Notes: generated by a model not told the origin, from the sequence alone. DNA of 64,000 nt from Paraburkholderia flagellata (GCF_021390645.1 NZ_JAJEJT010000003.1:930001-994000), one strand, 5' to 3'. Positions 1-8,340 are shown, numbered from the stretch's first letter. Numbers and translations: made by a program.

Positions 1-172
1 CCGCGATGAGTGCGAACAGGATCACGTAGATCGGCAGCGGAATAATGCCGATGCGGATTTCCATCAGCTTCCACCAGCCTTCGGGCCAGAAGCGGGTTGA
101 GGTCGTGGTGGATGGCTCGGGGGCCGCCTGGGTCACCTGCGAGGCGGCGGATGCGGATACGCTGTTCTGCAC
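1..172 (-). CDS. 2-hydroxycarboxylate transporter, N-terminal fragment
   Basis: The 5' end of a gene that runs off the left edge of the window; 57 codons are visible. After a polar Ser/Thr/Pro-rich leader of about 30 residues comes KLMEIRIGIIPLPIYVILFA, which matches the start of the first membrane segment of 2-hydroxycarboxylate (citrate/malate) carriers of the CitS/CimH family. The GTG start at 172 is preceded by a GGAG ribosome site with 7-nt spacing. The nearby porin and TctD/TctE-like pair suggest an organic-acid uptake locus. The family call rests on a short stretch, so it is moderately sure. Confidence 0.6.
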   Translation of the reverse strand, partial: MQNSVSASAASQVTQAAPEPSTTTSTRFWPEGWWKLMEIRIGIIPLPIYVILFALIA

Positions 173-554
173 GGGATGTCTCCTTCGTTTTCGCGACCGG
201 ACTGCGTCGCGTCTCCGGTGCTTGTTTAATAAGGGTGCGGGCTATCGAGGGATACGCCGCTGGGCGTCTATAAAGCACTAGCCGTGCCAGCGCGGTCCCG
301 CTCGGCGAATCGCTCGCAACTCGTTGATTTATTTACAATTTCCATAAATGCCTCCCACCCCGGGCATTTCATCGCGCCGAAATTTCAGAATCGGTGCGAG
401 CCGCAGGCTGAAATCTCAGCCTGCCGATCGATCGCGGCCGCCCATACGAACGGCACGATCGTTGAGCCGATGGCAAGAGTCATTTTCAGAATTCGCTCTG
501 GAACCACGCCGATCGTTGGCCGAAGATGAATCACCGCAATTTGAGGAGCGAGCC
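173..554. promoter_or_regulatory. gene-free divergent intergenic region with 9-bp hairpin
   Basis: 382 bases between the carrier start (minus) and the small exported protein (plus). I see no gene. It holds a perfect inverted repeat, GCAGGCTGA at 403-411 and TCAGCCTGC at 416-424, separated by AATC. A second, weaker pair (ATGCC/GGGCAT) lies near 350-366. Either could be an operator of the response regulator encoded at 2243-2923 or a transcribed hairpin; promoters for both flanking genes should be here. Confidence 0.4.
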
Positions 555-854
555 ATGAAGATCGTCTTGCCAGGATGCGCCGCCGTTTGCGCCGCGGCGC
601 TGTGGAGTACCTGCGCGCTGGCCGCGCCGCCGGGTTCCGCTTACCAGACGTCTGTGCAGTTATCGAGCGGAAGGAATCTGCTTTGCAGCGTGAACGAATC
701 ACAACCTGCGGGCGAAACCGCGGTGCTCACGCGCCGCGAGCAAGTGGAGGCTGATGTCCTTGCCACGCAACCCTTGCGGCTCGTGAGCGGACCGGAGTCG
801 CCCTACCCCTCGGCCTATACGGCGCCGAGCGTTGCCTGCGTGAACGCGGGTTGA
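555..854 (+). CDS. small exported protein of unknown function
   Basis: 99 residues. It starts with a clear Sec signal peptide (positive MK, hydrophobic stretch to about residue 22, ending CALAA) and has a mature part of about 75 residues with two cysteines, around residues 43 and 95. ATG 555 is chosen because a GAGGAG ribosome site lies 8 nt upstream and the signal peptide begins there; the frame is open further upstream without homology. No family recognised. It faces the porin across a bidirectional terminator. Confidence 0.6.
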   Translation: MKIVLPGCAAVCAAALWSTCALAAPPGSAYQTSVQLSSGRNLLCSVNESQPAGETAVLTRREQVEADVLATQPLRLVSGPESPYPSAYTAPSVACVNAG

Positions 855-870
855 TGCCGCAGAAAGCACA

Positions 871-903
871 ACGGGCTCGATTCGCCTGGCGAATCGAGCC
901 CGT
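871..903. terminator. bidirectional hairpin between convergent genes
   Basis: Perfect 14-bp inverted repeat (871-884 ACGGGCTCGATTCG, loop CCTGG, 890-903) placed between the convergent exported-protein gene and porin gene. T-rich tracts are poor on both sides, so it may act with little U-tail. Confidence 0.7.
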
Positions 904-931
904 GTGTCATGAGCGCGGATGAAAAGCCGGA

Positions 932-2059
932 TCAGAAGCGCGTGCGTACGCCCGTCGTCACTTCGACCTGGTTGGTCGCGCCGAAAGTCGTGCCGACCGT
1001 GTAGCCGCCATGCAGCTTCATGTAGTCGCCCGCCAGATACACTTCGGTGCGCTTGGACAGGTGATAGAAGATCGAGCCGTAGAGCGTTTCCTTGAAGCCG
1101 TTGTGCAGCCCGCTCGTGGGATCGAATGCGCCGATGTTCGCGTTCGGAATATCGCCATCGATGTTATACGCGGCGTTGTGCGTGCGCATTTGCTGATAGC
1201 CCAGTTCGTAGTCGAGTGCGCCCTTCGGCACGAGCTTGAACGACACCGTCCACGCATTGTCCTGACGCTGGCCGAGCGCACCCTGATTGCCCCAGTAGCG
1301 GAAATAACCCGCATTGGCGCGCACGATGCCGATCGAGTAGTTGCCGCCCACCGAGAACGCCTGGTTCGTGTTGCCGTTGTTGTTCACATGGTTATAGAAC
1401 GTCGAGGCCGTCCAGGTCGGGGCGTTGTAGCCTAGCGCAAACTGATAGTTCGCATTGTTGCCGAAGCTCGTTGAATTGCCGAACGCGTAGCCAGCCGCCG
1501 CGAAGATCCCGTTGTCGAACACCTTCTTCCACGCGAGGCCATTGTTGTAACGGGTGCCCGTCGCACTCGCAGCGTAGAAAATCATCTGCTTGAAGTTGTT
1601 TGCATTGGTCCAGCCGCCCTCTTCGGTCGTGAGCTTCGCGTTGCCGTACGGGTCGCCGTAAATGGCCGCGGCGTCGCGCGCGATGGTGTTCTGGAAGCCC
1701 GCCGTGATCTTGCCGAAGCGGTCGTCCTCCACGCCCACCCAGGCGTCGCGGTCGAAGAGCTGGCCCGGGTCTTCCATCTGGCCGTCGCTCACACGGTATT
1801 CGCTTTCGAGCCGGAAGATCACCTTCGTGCCGCCGCCAATGTCTTCAGCGCCTTTCACGCCCCAGCGGCTGCCGCTGAACCACGGTTCTCCGCCGATGCC
1901 CATACCGATCACGTGATTGCCGTTGGCGTCTGCGTGCGACTGATACGTGGGGACGCTCAGGTCGAGAAGACCATAGAGCTGAACGCTCGATTGCGCGTGT
2001 GCGCCGCTCGCCGCCAGCGCGCCAACCGTCACGGTAAATGCAAGGTGCCTTCTCTTCAA
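932..2059 (-). CDS. Gram-negative trimeric porin
   Basis: 375 residues, the usual length for Burkholderia porins. Signal peptide ending AHAQ near residue 23, then SSVQLYGLLDLS, the standard first strand, repeated amphipathic strands including WGVKGAEDIGGG (about 66-77), and a C-terminal Phe for outer-membrane insertion. Acts as a diffusion channel in the outer membrane. It lies downstream of the two-component pair on the same strand but 183 nt away, behind a terminator, so it probably has its own promoter. Confidence 0.93.
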   Translation of the reverse strand: MKRRHLAFTVTVGALAASGAHAQSSVQLYGLLDLSVPTYQSHADANGNHVIGMGIGGEPWFSGSRWGVKGAEDIGGGTKVIFRLESEYRVSDGQMEDPGQLFDRDAWVGVEDDRFGKITAGFQNTIARDAAAIYGDPYGNAKLTTEEGGWTNANNFKQMIFYAASATGTRYNNGLAWKKVFDNGIFAAAGYAFGNSTSFGNNANYQFALGYNAPTWTASTFYNHVNNNGNTNQAFSVGGNYSIGIVRANAGYFRYWGNQGALGQRQDNAWTVSFKLVPKGALDYELGYQQMRTHNAAYNIDGDIPNANIGAFDPTSGLHNGFKETLYGSIFYHLSKRTEVYLAGDYMKLHGGYTVGTTFGATNQVEVTTGVRTRF

Positions 2060-2226
2060 GATCGTCTCCAGGGTGCTGTGTTGAAGTTTTCATCGACCCG
2101 CTGCCATCACTCACCGGTTGCGGCGAGCCGTGTGAATCAGCGGGTGAGACGAATAGTAGAGAGGTGAATCCTTCGCAATTCTTTCACGACCAGTTTGTAT
2201 TCCTAAGTACATCCACCAATACCGGT

Positions 2227-2251
2227 AAGTAAACCGGCCTGCTCAGGCCGG
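2227..2251 (-). terminator. intrinsic terminator overlapping response-regulator stop
   Basis: CCGGCCTG at 2234-2241 pairs with CAGGCCGG at 2244-2251. Read on the minus strand the hairpin is followed by TTTACTT. It includes the stop codon of the response-regulator gene and should separate it from the porin. Confidence 0.6.
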
Positions 2252-2923
2252 CACCGGCTCCTTCGCGCGAAGGATGTAGCCCAGGCCGCGCAGCGTGGTG
2301 ATTTGCACGCTCGACTCCGCGAGATGCTTGCGCAGACGATGGATGTAGATGTCGATCGCGTCCACACTCGGTTCGTCGCTCAGGCTGCAGATGCGCTCCA
2401 GCAGCGCATGCTTCGGCACGGCCTTGCCCTGCCGCAGCATGAGTGCTTCGAGTATGGAATGCTCGCGCCGGCGTAGCGTGAGCGGCGCGTCCTTGTGGCG
2501 GAACTCGCGCGTGTCACAAACGTACTGCAGGTCGCCGCAGGTCATCCAACCCGACTTCTCGCCCGTCTGCCGCCGTATCAGCGCCTTGATGCGCGCAACC
2601 AGTTCGCGGCTGTCGAACGGCTTGACCACGTAGTCGTCGGCGCCGGCGCCGAAGCACGCCACCTTGTCGTCGATCGAGCCATGCGCAGTCAGCATGAGCA
2701 CGGGCACGTTATTGCGCCGGCGCCGCAAGCGGTTGAGCACGTCCTTGCCGCTCAGTCGGGGCAAGCGCATGTCGAGGAGCACGAGATCGTAGCTCTGCGT
2801 GAGCAGTACGGAGTCTGCGGCCTCGCCATCGACCACGCAGTCGACCGTGAAATTCTCGGCGCGCAACAAGTTGACGATCCAGTGCGCGAGTTCGGCATTG
2901 TCTTCTACGAGCAGCAGCTTCAT
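2243..2923 (-). CDS. OmpR-family response regulator, TctD-like
   Basis: 226 residues. Receiver domain at about 1-115 with acidic pocket E7/D8, phospho-acceptor D51 in LVLLDMRLP, T79 and K101 in the DDYVVKPF motif. A winged-helix DNA-binding domain fills about 125-221 (RRREHSILEALM, DAIDIYIHRLRKHL, TLRGLGYIL). A GGAGGG ribosome site precedes the ATG. It follows the histidine kinase by about 40 nt, so the two are a cognate pair. The TctD assignment is by resemblance and by the organic-acid context. Confidence 0.9.
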   Translation of the reverse strand: MKLLLVEDNAELAHWIVNLLRAENFTVDCVVDGEAADSVLLTQSYDLVLLDMRLPRLSGKDVLNRLRRRRNNVPVLMLTAHGSIDDKVACFGAGADDYVVKPFDSRELVARIKALIRRQTGEKSGWMTCGDLQYVCDTREFRHKDAPLTLRRREHSILEALMLRQGKAVPKHALLERICSLSDEPSVDAIDIYIHRLRKHLAESSVQITTLRGLGYILRAKEPVPA

Positions 2924-2964
2924 GGTCCCTCCTCACCTCTTTTCACCACTTTTTTTACTGCCTC

Positions 2965-4341
2965 TCATCCGGGCCAGACAGGCAAGCGCACTGTCGCGAC
3001 CAGTCCCACGCGCGCGGCCCCTGCGGCCACGTTCACCGAGCCGCCGTGCGAGCGCGCGACCTGGTGCACGATGGCCAGACCGAGGCCCGTGCCTTCGGTA
3101 TCCGCCGCCACGCGATAGAAGCGCTCGAACACGTGCGCACGGGCTTCGGCTGGAATGCCGGGGCCGTTGTCCACCACCTGCAGCATCACCTCGCTGCCTT
3201 CGCTGCGGCAGATGGCGGTCACGCGGCCGCCGGGCTGCGTATAGCGGATGGCGTTGTCGATCAGATTCGACACGAGCGAAGCGAGCAGGCCCCTGTTGCC
3301 CGCCACATGAACGTCGTCGGCGAGTTCCGCGCCGAGATCGATGCCGCGCCGCTCCGCAGCCTGAACCAGCTCTTCGAGCACCGAAGAGACGACCTCGGTG
3401 AGATCGACGCGTGTCTGGCTGTGCGACGACTGCGCCATCGACTCCGCCTGCGCGAGCACAAGCAGTTGATTCGTCAACTCCGCCATTTTCTGGCTCGTGC
3501 GGCGCACGCCTTTGAGCGCGTCGTACAGCGCAGGATCGTGCGCGTCGCATTGGCTCGCGAATTGCGTTTGCGTGGTGAGCAGCGTGAGCGGCGTGCGCAG
3601 CTGATGTGCCGCGTCAGCAATGAACTGACGCTGCATGGCGGCATGCACCTTGAGCCGCGCGATGCACTGGTTGATCGCTTCGACAATCGGGCGCAGCTCC
3701 GAAGGCAGAGGGTCCGGGCGGATCGGCTCCAGCTGCACGGCCTCGCGGTCGGCAACGTCGTCCTTGAGCTTCATGAGCGGCCGCAGTTCGAGCGTGAGCC
3801 CGAGCGGCACGAGCAGCGCAACGAGCGCCAGCATGAACCACTGGCGTGCAAGTTGCGGCCTCCACAAAGCGTTGATCATCGCTTCGCGCGACGCGATCGT
3901 CTTGCCGACGATCACCATGACGCGTTCGGCGCGGCCCGAATCGTAGAGCATGCGCTCGTAGGCCACGGCGCGAATCGGCATACCCGCGTACGTGGTGTCG
4001 TAGAACACGGGCGCCTCGGCGGTATTCGCGCGCGGCAGCGGCAAGTCCGGCGCGCCGCCCAGCAAGCGGCCATTGCCGGCCAGCACCTTGTAGAAAACGT
4101 GATCCTGCCAGGGCGATTCGAACAGTTCCAGCGCCGCCGGCGGAATCGACGCGCTGAGGGAGCCGTTGTCCCAGTCGACGTCTTCGATGATCGTACGCGC
4201 CGAATTCAGCAGCGAATGGTCCTGCACGAGATCCGCAGTCTGCCGTGCGGCGTCATACGACACGCCGCTCGTCACGACGACAAACGCGGCGAGCGGCACC
4301 AGCAGCCACAACAGCAAGCGCGCACGTAGACTATGCACCAT
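2965..4341 (-). CDS. sensor histidine kinase, TctE-like
   Basis: 458 residues from the ATG at 4341, which directly precedes the first membrane segment (about 8-27); an upstream in-frame start at 4371 is possible. A periplasmic 2CSK-type domain lies at about 28-160 and a second membrane segment at about 168-184. The phospho-acceptor is H246 in FIADAAHQLRTPL. ATP-binding motifs follow: N box LVSNLIDNAIRY, G1 DNGPGIP, F box VFERFYR and G2 GTGLGLAIV. It lies between an orphan binding protein and the response regulator, so it may sense ligand-loaded binding protein. Confidence 0.9.
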   Translation of the reverse strand: MVHSLRARLLLWLLVPLAAFVVVTSGVSYDAARQTADLVQDHSLLNSARTIIEDVDWDNGSLSASIPPAALELFESPWQDHVFYKVLAGNGRLLGGAPDLPLPRANTAEAPVFYDTTYAGMPIRAVAYERMLYDSGRAERVMVIVGKTIASREAMINALWRPQLARQWFMLALVALLVPLGLTLELRPLMKLKDDVADREAVQLEPIRPDPLPSELRPIVEAINQCIARLKVHAAMQRQFIADAAHQLRTPLTLLTTQTQFASQCDAHDPALYDALKGVRRTSQKMAELTNQLLVLAQAESMAQSSHSQTRVDLTEVVSSVLEELVQAAERRGIDLGAELADDVHVAGNRGLLASLVSNLIDNAIRYTQPGGRVTAICRSEGSEVMLQVVDNGPGIPAEARAHVFERFYRVAADTEGTGLGLAIVHQVARSHGGSVNVAAGAARVGLVATVRLPVWPG

Positions 4342-4405
4342 GTCACGCTCTCTCAGGTGCACAGCCGCCATGCGGCGCGCGCAGGACGGCGGTACTGGGC
4401 GGCCT

Positions 4406-5425
4406 TCATTTCGCGCTGACGAATTCGTTCGTATACGTAGCGGACAAATCCACGTTCTTGCCCTTGACCGAGGGATTGAAACTCGAGAGCACCTTCAGCA
4501 CGGTCGCCGGGCCGTCGGCGGGCATCTTGCCGTCTGCGGTGTACATCGGCAGCGAGGCCTTCAGTGCGCTCACATAGAGCCCCTTGTCTTTTTGATAGTC
4601 GGCGGGCATTTGCGCGGCGATTTCCTCGGCGCTGTGCGTGTGAATGAACTGCATGGTGCGCACGAACGCATGCGCGAGCTTCACCGCCTGCGCCTTGTGC
4701 GACTCGGCCCACGCGTCCTGCACGTAAAGGCTTGCGGCGGGATAGGTGCCGCCGAGCGCGGCGCGCGTGCCTTCCACTGTGCGCATGTCCACGAGCACCT
4801 TCGCGTCGCCGGCTTTCTGCAGTGCCGAAACGGTCGGCTCGGTCGTCATGCCCGCGTCGATGCGTCCTTGCTTGATGGCGGCGATGAAACTCGCGTCCGC
4901 GCCCACCGGCAGCATGGTGTAGGCGCTGGAGGCGATGCCGTGCTGGCTCGCGAGATACTGCGTGAGAAAGCTGGTCGAAGAGCCAAGGCCCGTCACGCCC
5001 AGCGTTTTTCCTTTGACGTCGGCCATGGACTTGACGGTGCTGGCCGCTTTCGACGACACCATCTCCACTTCGCCCGGCACCTGACCGAACACGACGATCG
5101 CCTTGACGTCCTTACCTTTGGTCTGCAAGTCGATGGTGTGATCGTAGAAGCCCACAACGGCCTGCACCGCGCCCGCGAGCAGCTCGTTCTCGGCATCCAC
5201 GCCCGCGGGTTGCGAGAGCAACTCGACGTTCAACCCCTCGTCCCTGAAGTAACCCAGTTGCTCGGTGAGGCGCGCGGGCAGGTAAATGAGCTTCGTAATA
5301 CCGCCGACCATGATGGTGATCTTGTCGCCGGCATCGTCGGCGGCTTGAGCGCCGTGAAGTGCCATGGCAAACAGCAGGCCACCAGCGAGTGCGGCTTGAC
5401 GCAGCGCGCCAGAACTGGGTTGCAT
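4406..5425 (-). CDS. periplasmic substrate-binding protein, NitT/TauT type
   Basis: 339 residues. Sec signal peptide (hydrophobic 12-27, cleavage near AQA/ADD) followed by an NMT1/SsuA-like type II binding fold: KITIMVGGITKLIYLPARLTEQLGYF, AVQAVVGFYDHTIDLQTKG, DVKGKTLGVTGLGSSTSFLTQYL, IKQGRIDAGMTTEPTVSALQK. No ABC permease or ATPase gene is near. It is the first gene of a minus-strand set with the kinase (64 nt to the preferred kinase start) and regulator, which points to a role in presenting a ligand to the sensor rather than, or besides, transport. Confidence 0.85.
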   Translation of the reverse strand: MQPSSGALRQAALAGGLLFAMALHGAQAADDAGDKITIMVGGITKLIYLPARLTEQLGYFRDEGLNVELLSQPAGVDAENELLAGAVQAVVGFYDHTIDLQTKGKDVKAIVVFGQVPGEVEMVSSKAASTVKSMADVKGKTLGVTGLGSSTSFLTQYLASQHGIASSAYTMLPVGADASFIAAIKQGRIDAGMTTEPTVSALQKAGDAKVLVDMRTVEGTRAALGGTYPAASLYVQDAWAESHKAQAVKLAHAFVRTMQFIHTHSAEEIAAQMPADYQKDKGLYVSALKASLPMYTADGKMPADGPATVLKVLSSFNPSVKGKNVDLSATYTNEFVSAK

Positions 5426-5761
5426 TGAGTGTCTCCGTCAGAATGGGCCGGCGGCGCGATGCTGGCCGCCTCGATCGTTTCGGGGATTCTAGTGATTCAA
5501 ACCCTTCCCGAAGCTTTCGCGGGTCGCGCCGATTTATACGGGATTTCCATGAGCAGCGGAATTATTTACGCTTTTTATTTTTCTGAATAACAATGGATTT
5601 TATTCAGCTTTAGCCGTCCGTCAGCGCCGCCATCAATTTACAAAGGATTACTTATCGATTGAAACGAGGGACCGTCTCGACGTTGGGTTGTCGCTCAGCA
5701 TGAGCCTGCCCACTCACCCGGAACCGTCGCCCGAGCGGCTATACGCCACCCGAAGCGCTGG
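5426..5761. promoter_or_regulatory. AT-rich upstream region with inverted repeat
   Basis: 336 bases without a gene, upstream of the binding-protein operon. The 5530-5660 part is clearly more A/T-rich than its surroundings. A perfect inverted repeat CTGAATAA (5583-5590) / TTATTCAG (5600-5607) lies about 160-180 bp upstream of the binding-protein start and could be an operator or a hairpin. Confidence 0.4.
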
Positions 5762-5890
5762 TCACAGCACGCGCTGGACGGCTCGGGCAGAGTCCGTGAT
5801 GTCCTGCCCGAAACCGGCGATCGTATTGCAGCCCGCCAAAGCGACCAGTACACCGACCATCGATACCACTACCAGAAGCCGTCCCATCAT
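5762..5890 (-). CDS. entericidin-like small lipoprotein
   Basis: 42 residues: a hydrophobic signal sequence with two Met at the start, lipobox LAGC at about 18-21, and the short tail NTIAGFGQDITDSARAVQRV. Length, lipobox and the NTxxGxGxDI motif followed by an amphipathic tail are those of the entericidin A/B family of outer-membrane lipoproteins, some of which have toxin or antidote roles. The ribosome site (GGGGCAG upstream) is moderate. The partner-type second entericidin gene is not present nearby. It borders a decay zone but is itself intact. Confidence 0.8.
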   Translation of the reverse strand: MMGRLLVVVSMVGVLVALAGCNTIAGFGQDITDSARAVQRVL

Positions 5891-5956
5891 CTTTACTGCC
5901 CCGTAAGCTCGTTTTTTGATTGTTGCGCGTGCGCCAGTCCGCCGCGTATAGCGTCT

Positions 5957-6196
5957 TTACATCCGCCGGAGTTTCGTATTCTGCCTGTGGTCGGTCCGTC
6001 TCTGCAAATTGCCGGCGGCTGCGGTTGCACATCGGTTGCGCTTGCCCCTGTCAAGCCGCGCGGGCATCTCGTGCGAGCCGGTCAGCCTGAACATCGAAAC
6101 GAAGCCCTTGGGGTCGTTCGCCTGAGCGGCGAGCGCACTTGCCGCCGCAGTCTGCTCCACGAGCGCCGCATTGTGCTGGCCGCGATTCGCATCGGT
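5957..6196 (-). pseudogene. remnant of methyl-accepting chemotaxis protein C-terminus
   Basis: On the minus strand this reads QHNAALVEQTAAASALAAQ then ANDPKGFVSMFRL, close to the end of the cytoplasmic signalling domain of chemoreceptors (QNAALVEQTAAA...LVxxFRL). The frame is blocked by two consecutive TAG codons just upstream (6197-6202), and no HAMP, sensor or hairpin-tip sequence is left. Only about 35 residues are convincing; the tail to the stop is basic and unfamiliar. It is a 5'-deleted relic rather than a working gene. Confidence 0.7.
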
Positions 6197-6308
6197 CTAC
6201 TAACCTTCTTCGAATGTTGATCTGGGCGCGGACGAACAAACGAACGCTCATCGAAAGACACGGCTAGAATTCACGACAATCCGGCAGTTGCTCCAATGCG
6301 GCAGAACC

Positions 6309-6524
6309 ATGACAAAGCCATCGAGGACAGCCTTATTTTCCGCAGCCCGCATATGGGACAGGGAAGCGGTGGCAGCACTATGCGCAGCCGCGCCCGAACT
6401 GATCGATGCCAGTGATCCGAAAGGCCGCGACAGTGTGGCGATTGCGAGGGAACGCAAGCTGCCGGCAGGTATCATGGAAAAGATGGAGTCGCTGCAGCGC
6501 AAACTGAGCAAACGTCGCCATTGA
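6309..6524 (+). pseudogene. shortened ankyrin-repeat protein
   Basis: 71 residues: TKPSRTALFSAARIWDREAV, then a helix-turn AALCAAAPELIDASDPKGR typical of a first ankyrin repeat, and directly a terminal-repeat-like tail DSVAIARERKLPAGIMEKM. Ankyrin proteins of this type normally have several repeats between such ends. The reading frame is intact, so the likely event is an in-frame deletion by recombination between two D-x-KGR repeat motifs. It could still make a one-repeat peptide. It lies beside the chemoreceptor relic, in a region of gene loss. Confidence 0.5.
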
Positions 6525-6611
6525 TCCGCGAACTTGCGGTCGATTCGACGACTTGCCACGCCCGGCGCACAAGCACACACCGGCAACGCACCACAACGGA
6601 CCCTTTCGTCA

Positions 6612-7364
6612 ATGCGCATTTTCGGAATCAGCCTTTACGTCATCATCGCCCTGCTCTTTGCAGTGCATGCCATCCGCAACCAGCAGAACATGTACTGGCT
6701 GCTGATCCTGTTTCTGTTCCCCGGTCTTGGCAGCCTCGTCTACTTCTTCGTGATTTATTTGCCGAGCCTGCGCCAGTCGCGCGGGGCGAGGGCGACTGGC
6801 CGGGCCATCACGCAACTGGTCGATCCCAACCGCGCGGTGCGCGAGGCCCGCACGGATTTCGACCGCGCGCCGACCGTCGCGCACCGTATGCGGCTGGGCG
6901 CGGCGCTGCTCGACGCGGGCAATCCGGCCGAAGCGCTGGAGCATTACCAGGCGGCGGCCACGGGGCCGTTCGCATCCGATCCCGCCTTGCTCGAGGGCCT
7001 CGCGCGCGCGCAGTTTGCCAACGGCAATGCCGCGGCCACGCAGGAGACGCTCGAAAAGCTGTTCGCCGTGCAGCCTGTCGCGCGCCAGCAGCCGGATCCG
7101 TCCTTGCTGTATGCGCGGGCACTCGCCGCCAATGGCGCAGCGGGGACGCGCGCCGCGTTCGAAGCCGCGCTCTCGTGCGCGAGCGACGCCGCCCCGCGTT
7201 GCCTCTTCGCCGACTGGCTGGCACAGCAGCCCGGCGACGCCGACCGCCAGCGCTCACGCGAGCTTTACGCCGACATCGTGCACGACGCAAAGCACTGGCC
7301 GCGCCACGCCCGCGAGCACAATAGCGAGTGGCTGCAACGGGCCCAGGCTGCGTTGAGCCGCTAG
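6612..7364 (+). CDS. inner-membrane protein with PLD-N-like region and TPR domain
   Basis: 250 residues. Two membrane helices at about 2-20 and 28-50, with NMYWLLILFLFPGLGSLVYF resembling the cardiolipin-synthase/PLD N-terminal region. A soluble helical part with TPR-like repeats follows (MRLGAALLDAGNPAEALEHYQAAAT, LLEGLARAQFANGNAAATQETLEKLF). The ATG at 6612 is chosen because it opens the first membrane helix; the frame is open further upstream without features. No catalytic HKD motif is present. Probably a membrane-anchored scaffold; exact role unknown. It converges on the AraC gene. Confidence 0.75.
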   Translation: MRIFGISLYVIIALLFAVHAIRNQQNMYWLLILFLFPGLGSLVYFFVIYLPSLRQSRGARATGRAITQLVDPNRAVREARTDFDRAPTVAHRMRLGAALLDAGNPAEALEHYQAAATGPFASDPALLEGLARAQFANGNAAATQETLEKLFAVQPVARQQPDPSLLYARALAANGAAGTRAAFEAALSCASDAAPRCLFADWLAQQPGDADRQRSRELYADIVHDAKHWPRHAREHNSEWLQRAQAALSR

Positions 7365-7374
7365 CGCAGACCGT

Positions 7375-8229
7375 TTAGTCCAGCTTGTCCTTGCACATAC
7401 GCCGGTAGGTGGCCGGCGTCATGCGGTACGCGCGGCGAAACCAGCGTCCCAAATGGCTCTGGTCCGCGAATCCGACTTCCGCTGCGACCTGGGCCGGCGT
7501 GCGCCCCGCCGCCAGCAGCTTGCGCGCGGCGCGCAAGCGCAAACGCACCAGGTACGCATGGGGCGACGTCCCGAACTCGCGCTGGAACAGGCGCGTCAAG
7601 CGAAACCGGTCGATGCCCGAGCTATCGACGAGTTCGTCGAGCCCGATGTTCGCGCCCATATGCTCGTGCAGCAGATCGCGCACGCGGGCCAGCGCGGGCG
7701 GCGCCGGGGCCGCAGCAGAGGCCTTGTCGAGCAGATGGCCGCCCAGGTGCTCCAGCAAGCGGTCTAGCGCCTCGTCGCGCGCGAGCCGGCCTTCCTCACC
7801 GTATAGCGCGAGAAATGCGCGGCGGATGGCATCGGTCAGGCGCGGGTCGTCAACGAGCGTCTGGCCGAAAGCGGCTTCCACGCCTGCGAGGCCCGCAATG
7901 TTCAGCCTGCGCGCGGCACGCTCGACCCACGGCTGCGGCAGATACAACATCGCGTAGGTGAAGCCGCCCGGTTCGGGCGCGTGGCCGTCGTGCAGCGCAC
8001 CCGGCTCGATCAGGATCGCCCGGCCCGGCACGCTCGTATGCAGCGACCGGCGGCACTGAAACCGCTGCACCCCCTGCTCCGTATAGCCGATCAGCATGTC
8101 GTCGTGATCGTGGGGGTCGTAGGCGTGGCCGCTGAAATGCGCGCGCAAACTCTCGATGCCCGTCTGCGCATCGCGCCGCGCGACGAGCCAGTGATCGTTC
8201 CGGCCCTCAGTCACCGTCGCGTTCGTCAT
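7375..8229 (-). CDS. AraC-family transcriptional regulator
   Basis: 284 residues from the ATG at 8229 (GAGGAG upstream); a longer start at 8289 is less likely. The N-terminal cupin-like AraC ligand domain is at about 10-160 (HFSGHAYDPHDHDDMLIGY, RAILIEPGALHDGHAPEPG). The C-terminal double helix-turn-helix is at about 185-282, with LDELVDSSGIDRFRLTRLFQ and PAQVAAEVGFADQSHLGRWF. The ligand domain resembles that of regulators controlling amino-acid or drug exporters (LysE/EamA), but no such gene is adjacent, so the target is unknown. Confidence 0.9.
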   Translation of the reverse strand: MTNATVTEGRNDHWLVARRDAQTGIESLRAHFSGHAYDPHDHDDMLIGYTEQGVQRFQCRRSLHTSVPGRAILIEPGALHDGHAPEPGGFTYAMLYLPQPWVERAARRLNIAGLAGVEAAFGQTLVDDPRLTDAIRRAFLALYGEEGRLARDEALDRLLEHLGGHLLDKASAAAPAPPALARVRDLLHEHMGANIGLDELVDSSGIDRFRLTRLFQREFGTSPHAYLVRLRLRAARKLLAAGRTPAQVAAEVGFADQSHLGRWFRRAYRMTPATYRRMCKDKLD

Positions 8230-8340
8230 GGCAAGCCTCGCTCCTCGTTCCCGGTTCCTTTCCCAAGGGCACGAGTGTACGCGAGCCATGCGCGAAGGAC
8301 CGGACGCGCTCCCGGTGCTGCCGGCGCACGCTCGCCGGGT

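Noticed and set aside
3046..4329. A 427-codon plus-strand frame opposite the histidine kinase
   Set aside because: Antisense shadow; the minus strand has all kinase motifs in order.
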